Below, piece after piece: positions 15,896-24,547 of a DNA stretch of 64,000 bases. A program made the position numbers and the translations under genes. The first letter of the stretch is position 1. Each line of letters begins with the position of its first letter. The DNA is from Streptomyces resistomycificus (GTDB taxonomy: Bacteria > Actinomycetota > Actinomycetes > Streptomycetales > Streptomycetaceae), in NCBI RefSeq assembly GCF_001514265.1, contig NZ_KQ948992.1:186001-250000 (forward strand), in the 5' to 3' direction. Under the pieces are notes generated by a model. The model searched no databases and was not told the origin of the DNA. It saw only the letters and a program-made list of their open reading frames with translations.

Positions 15896-17329
15896 TTACG
15901 CCACCCTCGGCCGGGCGGGCCCGCTGTGCCGGGCCGAGCCGAGCAGCCCCTTGACGGTGGTCAGCCAGCCGACGGCGACGATCGAGGCGCCCACGAAGAG
16001 GCCCAGGGTGCCGTTGAGCGGCATCACGATGCCGACCGCGCCGCCGAACACCCAGGACACCTGGAGGATCGTCTCGGAGCGCGCGAAGGCCGACGTGCGC
16101 ACCTGTTCCGGCACGTCCCGCTGGATCAGCGCGTCCAGCGACAGCTTGCCCAGGGCCTGCGCGAAACCGGCCACCGCCGCCAGGCAGGCCACCAGGAACG
16201 CGCCGAAGAAGATCGCGGCCGTGATCGCCGCGCCCACCACACACGCCACCACCGTCACGATGATGATCTCCGGCTTCTTCGACTTGAGCCCCGCCCCGAC
16301 CGCCGTACCGAGCGCGTTGCCGGTGCCGGCCGCCGCGATCACTATCCCGAGGGACACCGCGGCGCTCTCCCCGGTCAGTGGATGCTCCCGCAGCAGGAAG
16401 GCGAGGAAGAAGATCAGGAAGCCGGACAGGCAGCGCAGCGAGGCGTTGGCGCCGAGGGCGTGGGTGACGCCGATGCCGACCGTGCGCAGCCCCGGCCGCT
16501 TGACCTGCTTGCGGTGCGGTCCGTGCAGGTGCTCCTCGTCCGCGGCCAGCAGCGCCACGTCCTCGCCCTTGGCCGAGTCGACCTTGGAGGGCAGGGAGAA
16601 CGACAGGAACGTGCCCGCCACGAAGATCACGAAGGCGCCGTACAGCGGCCAGCTCGGCCCGATCGACTGGAGCCCCGCCGCGATCGGCGCGGCGACACCG
16701 GTCGCCAGCAGCCCGCCCAGGGTGACCCGCGAGTTGGCCTTCACCAGGGAGAACCGGGGTGGCAGCAGGCGGGGCACCACGGCACTTCTGACGACCCCGT
16801 ACGCCTTCGAGGCGACCAGGACGCCCAGTGCGGCCGGATAGAGCTCCAGGCTGCCGCTGGCGACCGCACCGGAGAGGATCAGCGCGAGCAGCGCCCGGGC
16901 CAGCATCGCGCCCGCCATCGCCGCCCGGCGGCCGTGCGGCAGACGGTCCAGGAGCGGGCCGATCACCGGGGCGAGGACCGTGAAGGGCGCCATGGTGATC
17001 GCGAGGTAGAGCGCGACGCGGCCGCGGGCCTCGTCGGTGGGGACGGAGAAGAACACGGTGGACGCGAGGGCGACCGTGATCATCACATCCCCGGCGCCGT
17101 TCACACCGTGCAGCTCGATCAGTTTGCCGAGTCCCGACTCACCCGCCCCGTGCGCGTGCGTCGCCTTGCGGATACCGCGTGCGGGACCCGTCACCGGCAG
17201 GTGCAGGGCACGGCCGACCGCGCGGAGAGGCCCGCCCGCCCGGCCCGACCCGCTGCCCGTCCTGCTCCCCTTGATCCCTTTGGACCCACCGATCCCGGTG
17301 GCACCTTGGGATGACTTCGCGGCTGCCAC
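15896..17329 (-). CDS. MFS transporter
   Basis: A predicted 477-residue permease with about 12 membrane spans, e.g. VMITVALASTVFFSV, AITMAPFTVLAPVIGPLLDR and IIVTVVACVVGAAITAAIFF. It resembles the DHA3-like efflux group (GPLLDRLPHGRRAAM loop after TM2). The GTG at 17329 (VAAAKSSQG) is my choice; the open frame extends to 17566 across the divergent promoter region, and no start has a clear ribosome site. A Gly/Ser/Lys-rich N-tail precedes the first helix. Substrate unknown. It may be co-transcribed with the lipoprotein and mqnBD genes. Confidence 0.8.
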   Translation of the reverse strand: MAAAKSSQGATGIGGSKGIKGSRTGSGSGRAGGPLRAVGRALHLPVTGPARGIRKATHAHGAGESGLGKLIELHGVNGAGDVMITVALASTVFFSVPTDEARGRVALYLAITMAPFTVLAPVIGPLLDRLPHGRRAAMAGAMLARALLALILSGAVASGSLELYPAALGVLVASKAYGVVRSAVVPRLLPPRFSLVKANSRVTLGGLLATGVAAPIAAGLQSIGPSWPLYGAFVIFVAGTFLSFSLPSKVDSAKGEDVALLAADEEHLHGPHRKQVKRPGLRTVGIGVTHALGANASLRCLSGFLIFFLAFLLREHPLTGESAAVSLGIVIAAAGTGNALGTAVGAGLKSKKPEIIIVTVVACVVGAAITAAIFFGAFLVACLAAVAGFAQALGKLSLDALIQRDVPEQVRTSAFARSETILQVSWVFGGAVGIVMPLNGTLGLFVGASIVAVGWLTTVKGLLGSARHSGPARPRVA

Positions 17330-17598
17330 CCCGTCATAGTGCCCCGAGAAAGCCGTGTGTAGTGCGGTTACCGCGCGTATGGCCGTGCACTTCTGAAAGG
17401 GAACAGACCCGTCGGTGTAGGCCAAGCGCACGCGAACAGGTAGCGTGCGTATCTCAGCCATCCCGCAGAATGGATGGAGTAGGTGCGCCCGAGCGTGAGC
17501 GGGCGCGGACGTTGACGCGGTCCTCGGGTCCGCTCCGTCCGCCTCGCCGCCGACAGGCAGACGCACCAGAGAGACGGCGTAGGAGAGAAGCGATACCT

Positions 17599-18525
17599 GT
17601 GAGCGCAGCGACCACGCGAAGCCGCACCCCCGACCGCCTGTGCGCCGAGGCGGTCGACCTCGCCCGCACCGCCGCCGAGGAGGCCGCCGCGCCCGGCGTG
17701 GTCGGCGAGCACTCGGGGCTGGTGTCCGAGGGCGACCGTGTCGTCACCCACTTCTTCGAGTGCAAGGAGCTCGGCTACCGGGGCTGGCGCTGGGCCGTCA
17801 CGGTCGCCCGCGCCTCCCGCGCCAAGTTCGTCACCCTCGACGAGGTGGTCCTGCTGCCGGGGCCTGACGCCCTCCTCGCCCCCGAGTGGGTCCCCTGGAG
17901 CGAGCGCCTGCGGCCGGGCGACATGGGGCCGGGTGACCTCCTGCCGACCGACGCCGAGGACCTCCGCCTGGAGCCCGGCTACTCCGGTGAGGACGAACCG
18001 CTGCCGAGCTCACCCGTCTCCACGGAGATGGCCGAGCTGGTCGAGGCCGAGGACGCCGACGTCACCCCGGGCGCCCCGGCCCACCTGCCCGTCGCACCGG
18101 CCCGTGGTTCCATCGCCGCGGTCGCCGAGGAACTCGGCATGCGCCGGGCGCGCGTCCTGTCCCGCTACGGGCTGCACATCGCCGCCGACCGCTGGGAGGA
18201 GTCGTACGGCGCGAAGACCCCGATGGCCCAGGCCGCGCCCGCGGCCTGCGTCAGCTGCGGCTTCCTCGTGCCGATCGGCGGCTCGCTCGGTCAGGCCTTC
18301 GGCATCTGCGCGAACGAGTTCGCCCCGGCCGACGGCCGCCTGGTGTCCCTCTCCTACGGCTGCGGAGGCCACTCCGAGGCAGCGGTCATGCCGACGCCGC
18401 CCCGTCCGGCTCCACCGGTGATCGACGAGACGACGGTCGACCCCTTCCCGCTGCGACCGGCCCGGGACTCGGGGTCGGTGCCGGACGTCTCCGACGAGGA
18501 CGCGGCCGAGCTGGGGCATTCCTAG
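17599..18525 (+). CDS. DUF3027 domain protein
   Basis: The GTG at 17599 is preceded by AGGAGAG and gives 308 residues. The N-terminal half (residues ~5-110) carries DUF3027-like sequence: AVDLARTAAEEAAAPGVVGE, GDRVVTHFFECKELGYRGWR and VLLPGPDALLAPEWVPWSER. The C-terminal part holds a putative DNA-binding-like stretch (LGMRRARVLSRYGLHIAADR) and four cysteines (AACVSCGF, GICANEF, YGCGGH) that could bind zinc. The family is actinobacterial and uncharacterised. It is divergent from the MFS gene. Confidence 0.85.
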   Translation: MSAATTRSRTPDRLCAEAVDLARTAAEEAAAPGVVGEHSGLVSEGDRVVTHFFECKELGYRGWRWAVTVARASRAKFVTLDEVVLLPGPDALLAPEWVPWSERLRPGDMGPGDLLPTDAEDLRLEPGYSGEDEPLPSSPVSTEMAELVEAEDADVTPGAPAHLPVAPARGSIAAVAEELGMRRARVLSRYGLHIAADRWEESYGAKTPMAQAAPAACVSCGFLVPIGGSLGQAFGICANEFAPADGRLVSLSYGCGGHSEAAVMPTPPRPAPPVIDETTVDPFPLRPARDSGSVPDVSDEDAAELGHS

Positions 18526-18878
18526 GGACGTGCGGTGAGGCCGGTGGTGCCCAGGGGAGCACTGCCGGTACGACGTTCAGTCCCGGTGCCCGGTCCCTGC
18601 CGGCCGGCCGTTCTCGTCCCACTCCCGAACGGCGGCAGGACTCCGGGCTGACGCGGGCACCGCCCGGACACTCCTCGACTCCGCCCGGGAACGGCCGACC
18701 TCGATACGGCGGTCGCCGGGGCGAGGTCGATCCGCGCTCGGCGTCGTCCCGCGTCACGGGGGAACCCGCCGCCCCAGGCGCGGTTCGGCAGTTGGCCGGG
18801 GCGTGGCCGCCGGACGGCGCGCGCAGCCCCGCCCCGCTGAGCGGTACCTTCATCGTCACGCCGATGAGGAGAGTCAAC
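18526..18878. other. Gene-free region upstream of the sacsin-like gene
   Basis: No gene is supported. An 8-bp inverted repeat (CGACCTCG at 18696-18703, CGAGGTCG at 18722-18729) is the only structure noticed. A start at 18864 exists for the next gene, but the GTG at 18879 has the better ribosome site. Confidence 0.5.
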
Positions 18879-21800
18879 GTGAGTAAGTTCGTGCGGCCCG
18901 CGGCCGAGGGGGCGGACCCCTTCGGGACCGCCCGTCTCAGGCGAGGCGTCATGGATGCCTGGGCGACCAGCCCGGCCCGTTTCCGCGAGGACGCCAACGC
19001 CGAGGAGGATCTGGTCCTCGGCGGGTACCGGGACCGGCTCGTCGTGGAGCTCGCGCAGAACGCCGCGGACGCCGCCGCCCGCGCCGGCGTTCCCGGGCGG
19101 CTGCGGCTCACCCTCCGCGACGGTGTCCTCGTCGCCGCCAACACCGGCGCCCCGCTCGACGCGGCGGGCGTGGAGTCCCTGGCCACGCTGCGGGCCTCGG
19201 CCAAGCGGGACAACGAGCAGACCATCGGCCGTTTCGGCGTCGGTTTCGCCGCCGTTCTCTCCGTCACCGACGAGCCCGCGGTCGTCGGCCGGCACGGTGG
19301 TGTCCGCTGGTCGCTCGGTGAGGCCCGGGTGCTTGCGGCCGACGTGGCCCGGCACAGTCCGGGGCTGGGCGACGAGATCCGCAGGCGCGACGGCCACGTG
19401 CCGCTGCTGCGGCTGCCGTTCGCCGCCGAGGGCACGGCCCCCGACCCGTACGACACGGCGGTCATCCTGCCGCTGCGCGACCCGGCCGCCGCCGACCTCG
19501 CCGAGCGCCTCCTCGCCGCCGTGGACGACGCCCTGCTCCTGGCCCTGCCCGGGCTGGAGGAGGTCGTGATCGAGACCGAGGAGACCCGCACCCTGCGTCG
19601 CCGAGCCGACGGCGACTTCACCGTCGTGGAGGACTCGCGGGACGGTACGACCCGTTGGCGTACGGCTGTCGCGCACGGGCCGCTCGCCGCGGAGCTGCTC
19701 GCCGACCGGCCCGTCGAGGAGCGGCTGCGGCCGTACTGGACCGTCACCTGGGCCGTGCCCGTGGACGGAGACGGCACGCCCGCCCGCCCCCGCACCGCGC
19801 CCTACGTGCACGCCCCCACGCCCAGCGACGAGTCCCTGGGCGTGCCCGCCCTGCTCATCGCGTCGTTCCCGCTGGACACCACCCGTCGGCACGCGGCGCC
19901 CGGCCCGCTCACCGAGTTCGTCGTGCAGCGCGCCGCCGACGCGTACGCCGGACTCCTCGCCGACTGGCGCCCGGTGACCGCCGGCATCATCGACCTGGTG
20001 CCCGGACCGCTCGGCAAGGGCGAGCTGGACGGGGTGCTGCGGCAGGCCATCCTCGAGCGGCTGCCGCGTACGTCCTTCCTGCCGCCCGCCGTGGAACCCC
20101 CCGCTTCCGAAGCGTCGGAAAAGGCCGAGGAGTTCGACGGGGCGGAAGGCGACGGTCTGCCCGTGTCGCTCCGGCCCCGCGACGCCGAGGTCGTCGAGGG
20201 CGCCGGCTCCGAGACCGTCCGGGTCCTCGCCGAGGTGCTCCCCACCCTTCTCCCCGCCGGGCTGGAACGCCGCGTCGAGCTGCGGACGCTGGGTGTCGCC
20301 CGGGTCGCGCTGACCGACGCCGTGGACCGGCTGGCGGGGCTGGAGAAGGAGCCGGACTGGTGGCGGCGGCTGTACGACAGCCTGGCCGGGGTCGATCCGG
20401 ACCGCCTGTCCGGGCTGCCCGTACCGCTCGCCGACGGACGGACGACGATCGGGCCCCGGCAGGTGCTGCTGCCCACCGCCGACGACGCCCGTATCGACCC
20501 CGAGGTGCTCGCCCGGCTCGGCCTCAAGGTCGCCCACCCGGACGCCGCCCACCCCCTGTTGGAGAAGCTCGGCGCCCTGCCGGCGACCCCGCGCGCGGTG
20601 CTGACGACCCCGCAGGTGCGGGCCGCGGTGGCCGCCTCCCTCGACGACGAGGGCGGACTGGACTGGGAGCAGGACACGCCGGACGCGGAGGAGCTCGCCG
20701 ACACCGTCCTCGCGCTCGTCCGCGACGCCGGCCTGGAGCCCGGTGACGAGCCCTGGCTCGGCTGCCTCGCGCTGCCCGACGAGGACGGGGAACCGACTCC
20801 AGCGGGCGAACTCGTCCTCCCCGGCAGCCCCTTCCACCAGGTCATGCGCGAGGACGAACTGGCCTCCGTCGACCCCGAACTGGCCGACAAGTGGGGCGAG
20901 CAGCCGCTCGCCGCCTGTGGCGTCCTCGCCAACTTCGCCCTGGTCCGCGCCACCGACGTGGTCCTCGACCCGGACGAACTGGAGCCCCGCGACGGCGACT
21001 TCGCCGAGCCGGACGACGCCGGGCTGCTCGACGCCGTCGACGTGTGGTGCGAGGACATCCTCGACCGCTTCCCGGACACGCCGGTGCCGCCGGTGGCCAC
21101 CGAGCTGGTCGCCGTACGCGACCTGGACCTCGTGGACGAGGACAAGTGGCCGCAGGCCCTGGCCCTGTTGTCGAAGCCACCGCTGCGTGACGCGCTGGTC
21201 CAGCAGGTGCGGATCCTGCTGCCCGACGGCACCCACGAGGTCGTACGGCCCTACACCGCCTGGTGGTTGCGCGGGAACCCGGTGCTCGACGGGCGCCGGC
21301 CCGCCGGCCTGCTGGCCTCCGGCGGCGACCCGCTGCTGCGCGGGCTGTACGAGGAGGCCGACGCGACCGGCTTCGACGACGAACAGGTGCTGCGGGCGCT
21401 CGGCGTACGGACGTCCGTGGCCGCGCTCCTCGACGAGCCGGGCGGCGCCGCCGAACTCCTCGACCGGCTCGCCGACCCGGACCGGGAGGTCACGGGTGCC
21501 CAACTGCACGCCCTGTACGGGGCGCTGGCCGATCTGGATCCCGAGCAGGTGACCCTGCCGGACGAGCTGCGGGCCGTGGTCGACGGGCGGGTCGAGGTGG
21601 TGGACGCGGCCGACGCGGTGGTCGTCGACTCACCCGACCTGCTGCCCTTCACCGAGGGCGTCGCCCTGCTGCCCGTACGGCCCGCGCGGGCCGCCGAGCT
21701 GGCCGAGCTGTTCCAGGTGCGGCGGCTGAGCGAGTCCGTCACCGGTCAGGTCGACTCCGAGGGCACCGAACACGACGTACCGGAGCCGGTGCGGGTGCTG

Positions 21801-22034
21801 CTCGGGGCCGGGACCCCCCGGACCTACGTCGAACACGAGGAACTCTTCGTCGACGGCGTGGAGATCGACTGGCGCCTGACCAACGACGGCGTCCTGCACG
21901 CCGCGACCCTGGAGGGCGTCGCCGCGGGCCTCGCCTGGGCGGCGGGGCAGTGGCCCCGGCGGTTCGAGGTGGCGGCGCTGCTGGAGGATCCGTCGCGGAC
22001 GGGGGAGCTGGCGCGGGATCGCTGGTTCGACTGA
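18879..22034 (+). CDS. Sacsin/Hsp90-type GHKL ATPase domain protein
   Basis: The 1051-residue product starts at GTG 18879, with GAGGAG 7 bp upstream. Residues ~25-150 form a GHKL ATP-binding domain in the sacsin arrangement: LVVELAQNAADAAARAG (N box, Asn/Asp metal ligands), VAANTGAPLDAAGVESLATL (G1), and GRFGVGFAAVLSVTDEP (G2 with the glycine-rich lid). The rest (~700 residues) is acidic, Asp/Glu/Leu-rich and has no domain I recognise. In eukaryotes sacsin repeats act with Hsp70; in actinobacteria such proteins are often annotated as Hsp90-like chaperones, without proof. A long hairpin terminator follows. Confidence 0.8.
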   Translation: MSKFVRPAAEGADPFGTARLRRGVMDAWATSPARFREDANAEEDLVLGGYRDRLVVELAQNAADAAARAGVPGRLRLTLRDGVLVAANTGAPLDAAGVESLATLRASAKRDNEQTIGRFGVGFAAVLSVTDEPAVVGRHGGVRWSLGEARVLAADVARHSPGLGDEIRRRDGHVPLLRLPFAAEGTAPDPYDTAVILPLRDPAAADLAERLLAAVDDALLLALPGLEEVVIETEETRTLRRRADGDFTVVEDSRDGTTRWRTAVAHGPLAAELLADRPVEERLRPYWTVTWAVPVDGDGTPARPRTAPYVHAPTPSDESLGVPALLIASFPLDTTRRHAAPGPLTEFVVQRAADAYAGLLADWRPVTAGIIDLVPGPLGKGELDGVLRQAILERLPRTSFLPPAVEPPASEASEKAEEFDGAEGDGLPVSLRPRDAEVVEGAGSETVRVLAEVLPTLLPAGLERRVELRTLGVARVALTDAVDRLAGLEKEPDWWRRLYDSLAGVDPDRLSGLPVPLADGRTTIGPRQVLLPTADDARIDPEVLARLGLKVAHPDAAHPLLEKLGALPATPRAVLTTPQVRAAVAASLDDEGGLDWEQDTPDAEELADTVLALVRDAGLEPGDEPWLGCLALPDEDGEPTPAGELVLPGSPFHQVMREDELASVDPELADKWGEQPLAACGVLANFALVRATDVVLDPDELEPRDGDFAEPDDAGLLDAVDVWCEDILDRFPDTPVPPVATELVAVRDLDLVDEDKWPQALALLSKPPLRDALVQQVRILLPDGTHEVVRPYTAWWLRGNPVLDGRRPAGLLASGGDPLLRGLYEEADATGFDDEQVLRALGVRTSVAALLDEPGGAAELLDRLADPDREVTGAQLHALYGALADLDPEQVTLPDELRAVVDGRVEVVDAADAVVVDSPDLLPFTEGVALLPVRPARAAELAELFQVRRLSESVTGQVDSEGTEHDVPEPVRVLLGAGTPRTYVEHEELFVDGVEIDWRLTNDGVLHAATLEGVAAGLAWAAGQWPRRFEVAALLEDPSRTGELARDRWFD

Positions 22035-22043
22035 TGCGGTGAC

Positions 22044-22093
22044 ATGGCATGACGGCGGGGCCGTCCGGCAGGACGGCCCCGCCGTCATGCCAT
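22044..22093. terminator. Perfect 23-bp stem hairpin, bidirectional terminator
   Basis: Arms 22044-22066 and 22071-22093 are exact inverse complements (ATGGCATGACGG... with ...CCGTCATGCCAT) around a 4-nt loop GGCA. It lies between two convergent genes, and the right arm ends at the stop codon of the minus-strand gene, so it can end transcription from both sides. No T-run, as is usual for Streptomyces. Confidence 0.85.
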
Positions 22094-22323
22094 CAGTCCG
22101 CCGTGGGGTCCAGGAAGTAGTCGTACTTCTCCAGATCGAGCGTGATACCGGTCAGCTGCAGGATGCGCTCGGCGTGCTCCCGCGTCAGGGGCACATCGCC
22201 GATGAGCTCGGTCGGTGGAATCCCCACGAGGTCCGAGAAGGCGTCTGCGCCGACCGAGGTGACGTCAATGGACGACTCGAGGAAGTCCTCGTCCTTCGGG
22301 AAGCGGGAGATGGCGAATCTCAT
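22093..22323 (-). CDS. Small hypothetical protein (76 aa)
   Basis: ATG 22323 is preceded by GGAAGGTG at proper spacing. The 76 residues (MRFAISRFPKDEDFLESSID..., ...ILQLTGITLDLEKYDYFLDP) are acidic and soluble with no signal or membrane span. The first base composition-neutral codons and the clear ribosome site support a real gene. Family not recognised; some streptomycete proteins of this size form uncharacterised DUF families. Confidence 0.65.
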   Translation of the reverse strand: MRFAISRFPKDEDFLESSIDVTSVGADAFSDLVGIPPTELIGDVPLTREHAERILQLTGITLDLEKYDYFLDPTAD

Positions 22324-22420
22324 GGGGGCACCTTCCGGGCAGGATCAGCGGGAGCGCTGGTTCGGCTGAGGCGGCGCGAGGGGGTTCTTCGAATTTCTCG
22401 CACATTTTTCTTACCAGGCG

Positions 22421-22481
22421 TACAACCATTCCCATGTGTCACGGATCTGATCACCTGAGTCAACAGACTCCCTGATCACTT
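22421..22481 (+). promoter_or_regulatory. Conserved 61-bp upstream element, copy 1
   Basis: It matches copy 2 (23604-23664) at 52 of 61 positions although the flanking DNA differs. The core is TGATCAcc-TGAGTC-aaca-GACTC-cc-TGATCA: a GAGTC/GACTC stem (22457-22461, 22466-22470) nested inside paired TGATCA blocks (22448-22453, 22473-22478). It ends 68 bp before the start codon of the first secreted-protein gene. It may be an operator or a leader RNA hairpin. Confidence 0.7.
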
Positions 22482-22549
22482 GGGCCCCGTGCGACGACGA
22501 GCCGTAGGAACGACCACTGCCGGGGCCCCTCTCTCCACATGGAGAACAC

Positions 22550-23476
22550 ATGCGTATTCGTGCCACCGTTGCCGCCGTCTCCGGCGCCCTCGCCCTCTCC
22601 GCCGTGGCCGTGCCGGCCGCGCAGGCGGGCGACAGCCCGTCGTACAGCAAGGCCGATGTCCAGAAGGCCGTCCAGGCCGTGCAGTCGGCGTCCGGCAAGA
22701 GCGCCTTCGCCGCCGCCGCCGAGGGCGAGCCGTACGCGCTCGACCTGTCCTTCTCCGGCGTGAAGATCAACAATGGCAAGCCGATCGTGGCGGGCATCGC
22801 CAACCAGGTGACCGTGCCGGTGACGTACACGGTCACGCACGCGGCGGACATCGACCTGGACGCCTCCGACTTCCTGATGGACGTCGAGATCTACCGCGGC
22901 GCCTCCTACGCCGAGGTGGACAAGACGCTCTTCGGGGACGACTGGCCGACCTGCACGGCGACTTCGTCGACCACCGCCACCTGCAAGGGCACCATCGACG
23001 TCTACCCGGACTTCGAGCTGGTCAACGCGGACGCGGGCACCTGGAAGGCCGGCGGCTACGCCATCGACCTGAACGGTGAGGACCCGACCTCCGAGGACGT
23101 CGACTGGAGCAAGGTCGGTTACGCCGAGCAGGACGGCCTGGGCAGCACCAAGCTCCAGCGCTACTCCAAGCTGACGGTCAACGCCTCGCCGGAGCCGGTG
23201 ACGAAGGGCAAGACCATCACGGTGACGGGCAAGCTGTCCCGCGCCAACTGGGAGACCCACAAGTACGCGGGTTACGCGACCCAGTCGGTGAAGCTGCAGT
23301 TCCGTAAGAAGACCTCCAGCACCTACACCACGGTCAAGACCATCAAGTCGAACTCCACGGGCAACCTGAGCACGACGGTCACGGCCTCCGCCGACGGTTA
23401 CTTCCGCTACAGCTTCGCGGGTACGACCACCACCCCGGCGGTCAACGCCGCGGGTGACTTCGTCGACGTGCGATAA
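22550..23476 (+). CDS. Secreted protein of unknown function, twin A
   Basis: The 308-residue product has a Sec signal peptide (MRIRATVAAVSGALALSAVA...) with likely cleavage after AAQA. The mature protein is rich in Thr, Ser and beta strands, with one disulfide candidate (PTCTATSSTTATCKG). Its C-terminal ~110 residues (KLTVNASPEPVTKGKTITVT, KLSRANWETHKYAGY, SVKLQFRK, SYFAGTTTTP-like end) resemble an Ig/PKD-type beta domain found in Streptomyces extracellular proteins. It is ~55-60% similar by eye to the next gene and shares its 61-bp upstream element. Start ATG 22550 follows GGAGAAC. Confidence 0.8.
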   Translation: MRIRATVAAVSGALALSAVAVPAAQAGDSPSYSKADVQKAVQAVQSASGKSAFAAAAEGEPYALDLSFSGVKINNGKPIVAGIANQVTVPVTYTVTHAADIDLDASDFLMDVEIYRGASYAEVDKTLFGDDWPTCTATSSTTATCKGTIDVYPDFELVNADAGTWKAGGYAIDLNGEDPTSEDVDWSKVGYAEQDGLGSTKLQRYSKLTVNASPEPVTKGKTITVTGKLSRANWETHKYAGYATQSVKLQFRKKTSSTYTTVKTIKSNSTGNLSTTVTASADGYFRYSFAGTTTTPAVNAAGDFVDVR

Positions 23477-23507
23477 GCGGCAGGGCTGAGCACGGCTCAG
23501 TACGGTT

Positions 23508-23543
23508 GAACGCCGGCTTCGGGGCTTCCCGGGGCCGGCGTTC
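23508..23543 (+). terminator. Hairpin terminator after twin A
   Basis: GAACGCCGGC (23508-23517) pairs with GCCGGCGTTC (23534-23543), a 10-bp stem with a 16-nt partly paired loop, 32 bp after the stop codon. Confidence 0.75.
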
Positions 23544-23603
23544 GGCTTTCCCCATGTAGATGTCAAACATTGCCTACGTACGGACAAAATCAGGATCGAC
23601 CCG

Positions 23604-23664
23604 TACAACCAGGCACATGCGTCGCGGATCTGATCGCGTGAGTCAACAGACTCCTAGATCACTT
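23604..23664 (+). promoter_or_regulatory. Conserved 61-bp upstream element, copy 2
   Basis: This is the counterpart of 22421-22481. The GAGTC-AACA-GACTC hairpin is unchanged while the outer blocks shift together (GATCG / AGATCA), so the inner stem is what is kept. It ends only 19 bp before the start codon, so the element must work at different distances from the gene. Confidence 0.7.
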
Positions 23665-23683
23665 CTCCCCCTGGGGAACGCAC

Positions 23684-24535
23684 ATGCGCATACGTGCCAC
23701 CGTGGCCGCCGTCACCGGCGCCCTGGCTCTCTCCGCCTTCGTCGTGCCGGCCGCACAGGCCGCCGACGCCCCGTCCGGCAAGGCAGCCTTCAGCGCCGCC
23801 ACCGCCGACGGGACCGCGTCCGCCGCAGCGACGCTCGACGTCACCTTCTCCAACATGAAGGTCAACAACGGCAAGAACATCGTCGTCGGCACCACCAATG
23901 TCGTCAGCGTCCCGGTGACCTACACCCTGACGCACCCCGTCGGCATGGACACCAGCGAGGACAACTTCGCCAGCGGGCCGCTCATCTACCGCGGTTCCTC
24001 GGTGACCTCCCCGAGCAACGAGATCATCAGCGACGACCCGGCGACCTGCACCACCGCGTCGTCGACCACCCTCAACTGCTCGGGCACCATCTACATCCGC
24101 CCGGCCGACGGCGACCTGACCAACGCCGACGCCGGCACCTGGAACGCGGGCGGCCTCGCCATCAACAGCGCCGGCGACACCAAGACCCAGGGCGGCCTCG
24201 GCGCCACCAAGGTCCAGCGCTACTCCAAGCTGACGGTCAACGCCGGCCCGGAGCCGGTCGCCAAGGGCAGGACCGTGACCTCCACGGGCAAGCTGTCCCG
24301 CGCCAACTGGGACGACAACGCGTACCACGGCTACACCGTCCAGCCGGTGAAGCTGCAGTTCCGCAAGGCCGGCACCAGCACGTACACCACGGTCAAGACG
24401 GTGAACTCGGACTCCTACGGCAACGTGAAGGCCACCGCCACCGCCCAGTACGACGGGTACTGGCGCTTCAGCTTCGCGGGCACCACGACGACGCCGGCGG
24501 TCAACGCCACCGGTGACTACGTCGACGTGAAGTAG
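23684..24535 (+). CDS. Secreted protein of unknown function, twin B
   Basis: A 283-residue paralogue of the preceding gene, with an almost identical signal peptide (MRIRATVAAVTGALALSAF...; cleavage after AAQA). The N-terminal mature region is shorter and diverged (SGKAAFSAATADGTASAAAT), while the C-terminal beta domain is close: QRYSKLTVNAGPEPVAKGR, KLSRANWDDNAYHGY, SFAGTTTTPAVNATGDYVDV. The Cys pair (ATCTTASSTTLNCSG) is kept. Tandem duplication followed by divergence is the simplest history. ATG 23684 follows GGGGAAC. Surface or extracellular role; no catalytic motif seen. Confidence 0.8.
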   Translation: MRIRATVAAVTGALALSAFVVPAAQAADAPSGKAAFSAATADGTASAAATLDVTFSNMKVNNGKNIVVGTTNVVSVPVTYTLTHPVGMDTSEDNFASGPLIYRGSSVTSPSNEIISDDPATCTTASSTTLNCSGTIYIRPADGDLTNADAGTWNAGGLAINSAGDTKTQGGLGATKVQRYSKLTVNAGPEPVAKGRTVTSTGKLSRANWDDNAYHGYTVQPVKLQFRKAGTSTYTTVKTVNSDSYGNVKATATAQYDGYWRFSFAGTTTTPAVNATGDYVDVK

Positions 24536-24547
24536 TCCCCAGCCGGC

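Noticed and set aside
18522..21509. 995-codon minus-strand frame
   Set aside because: Antisense to the sacsin-like gene, which has a ribosome site and GHKL motifs.
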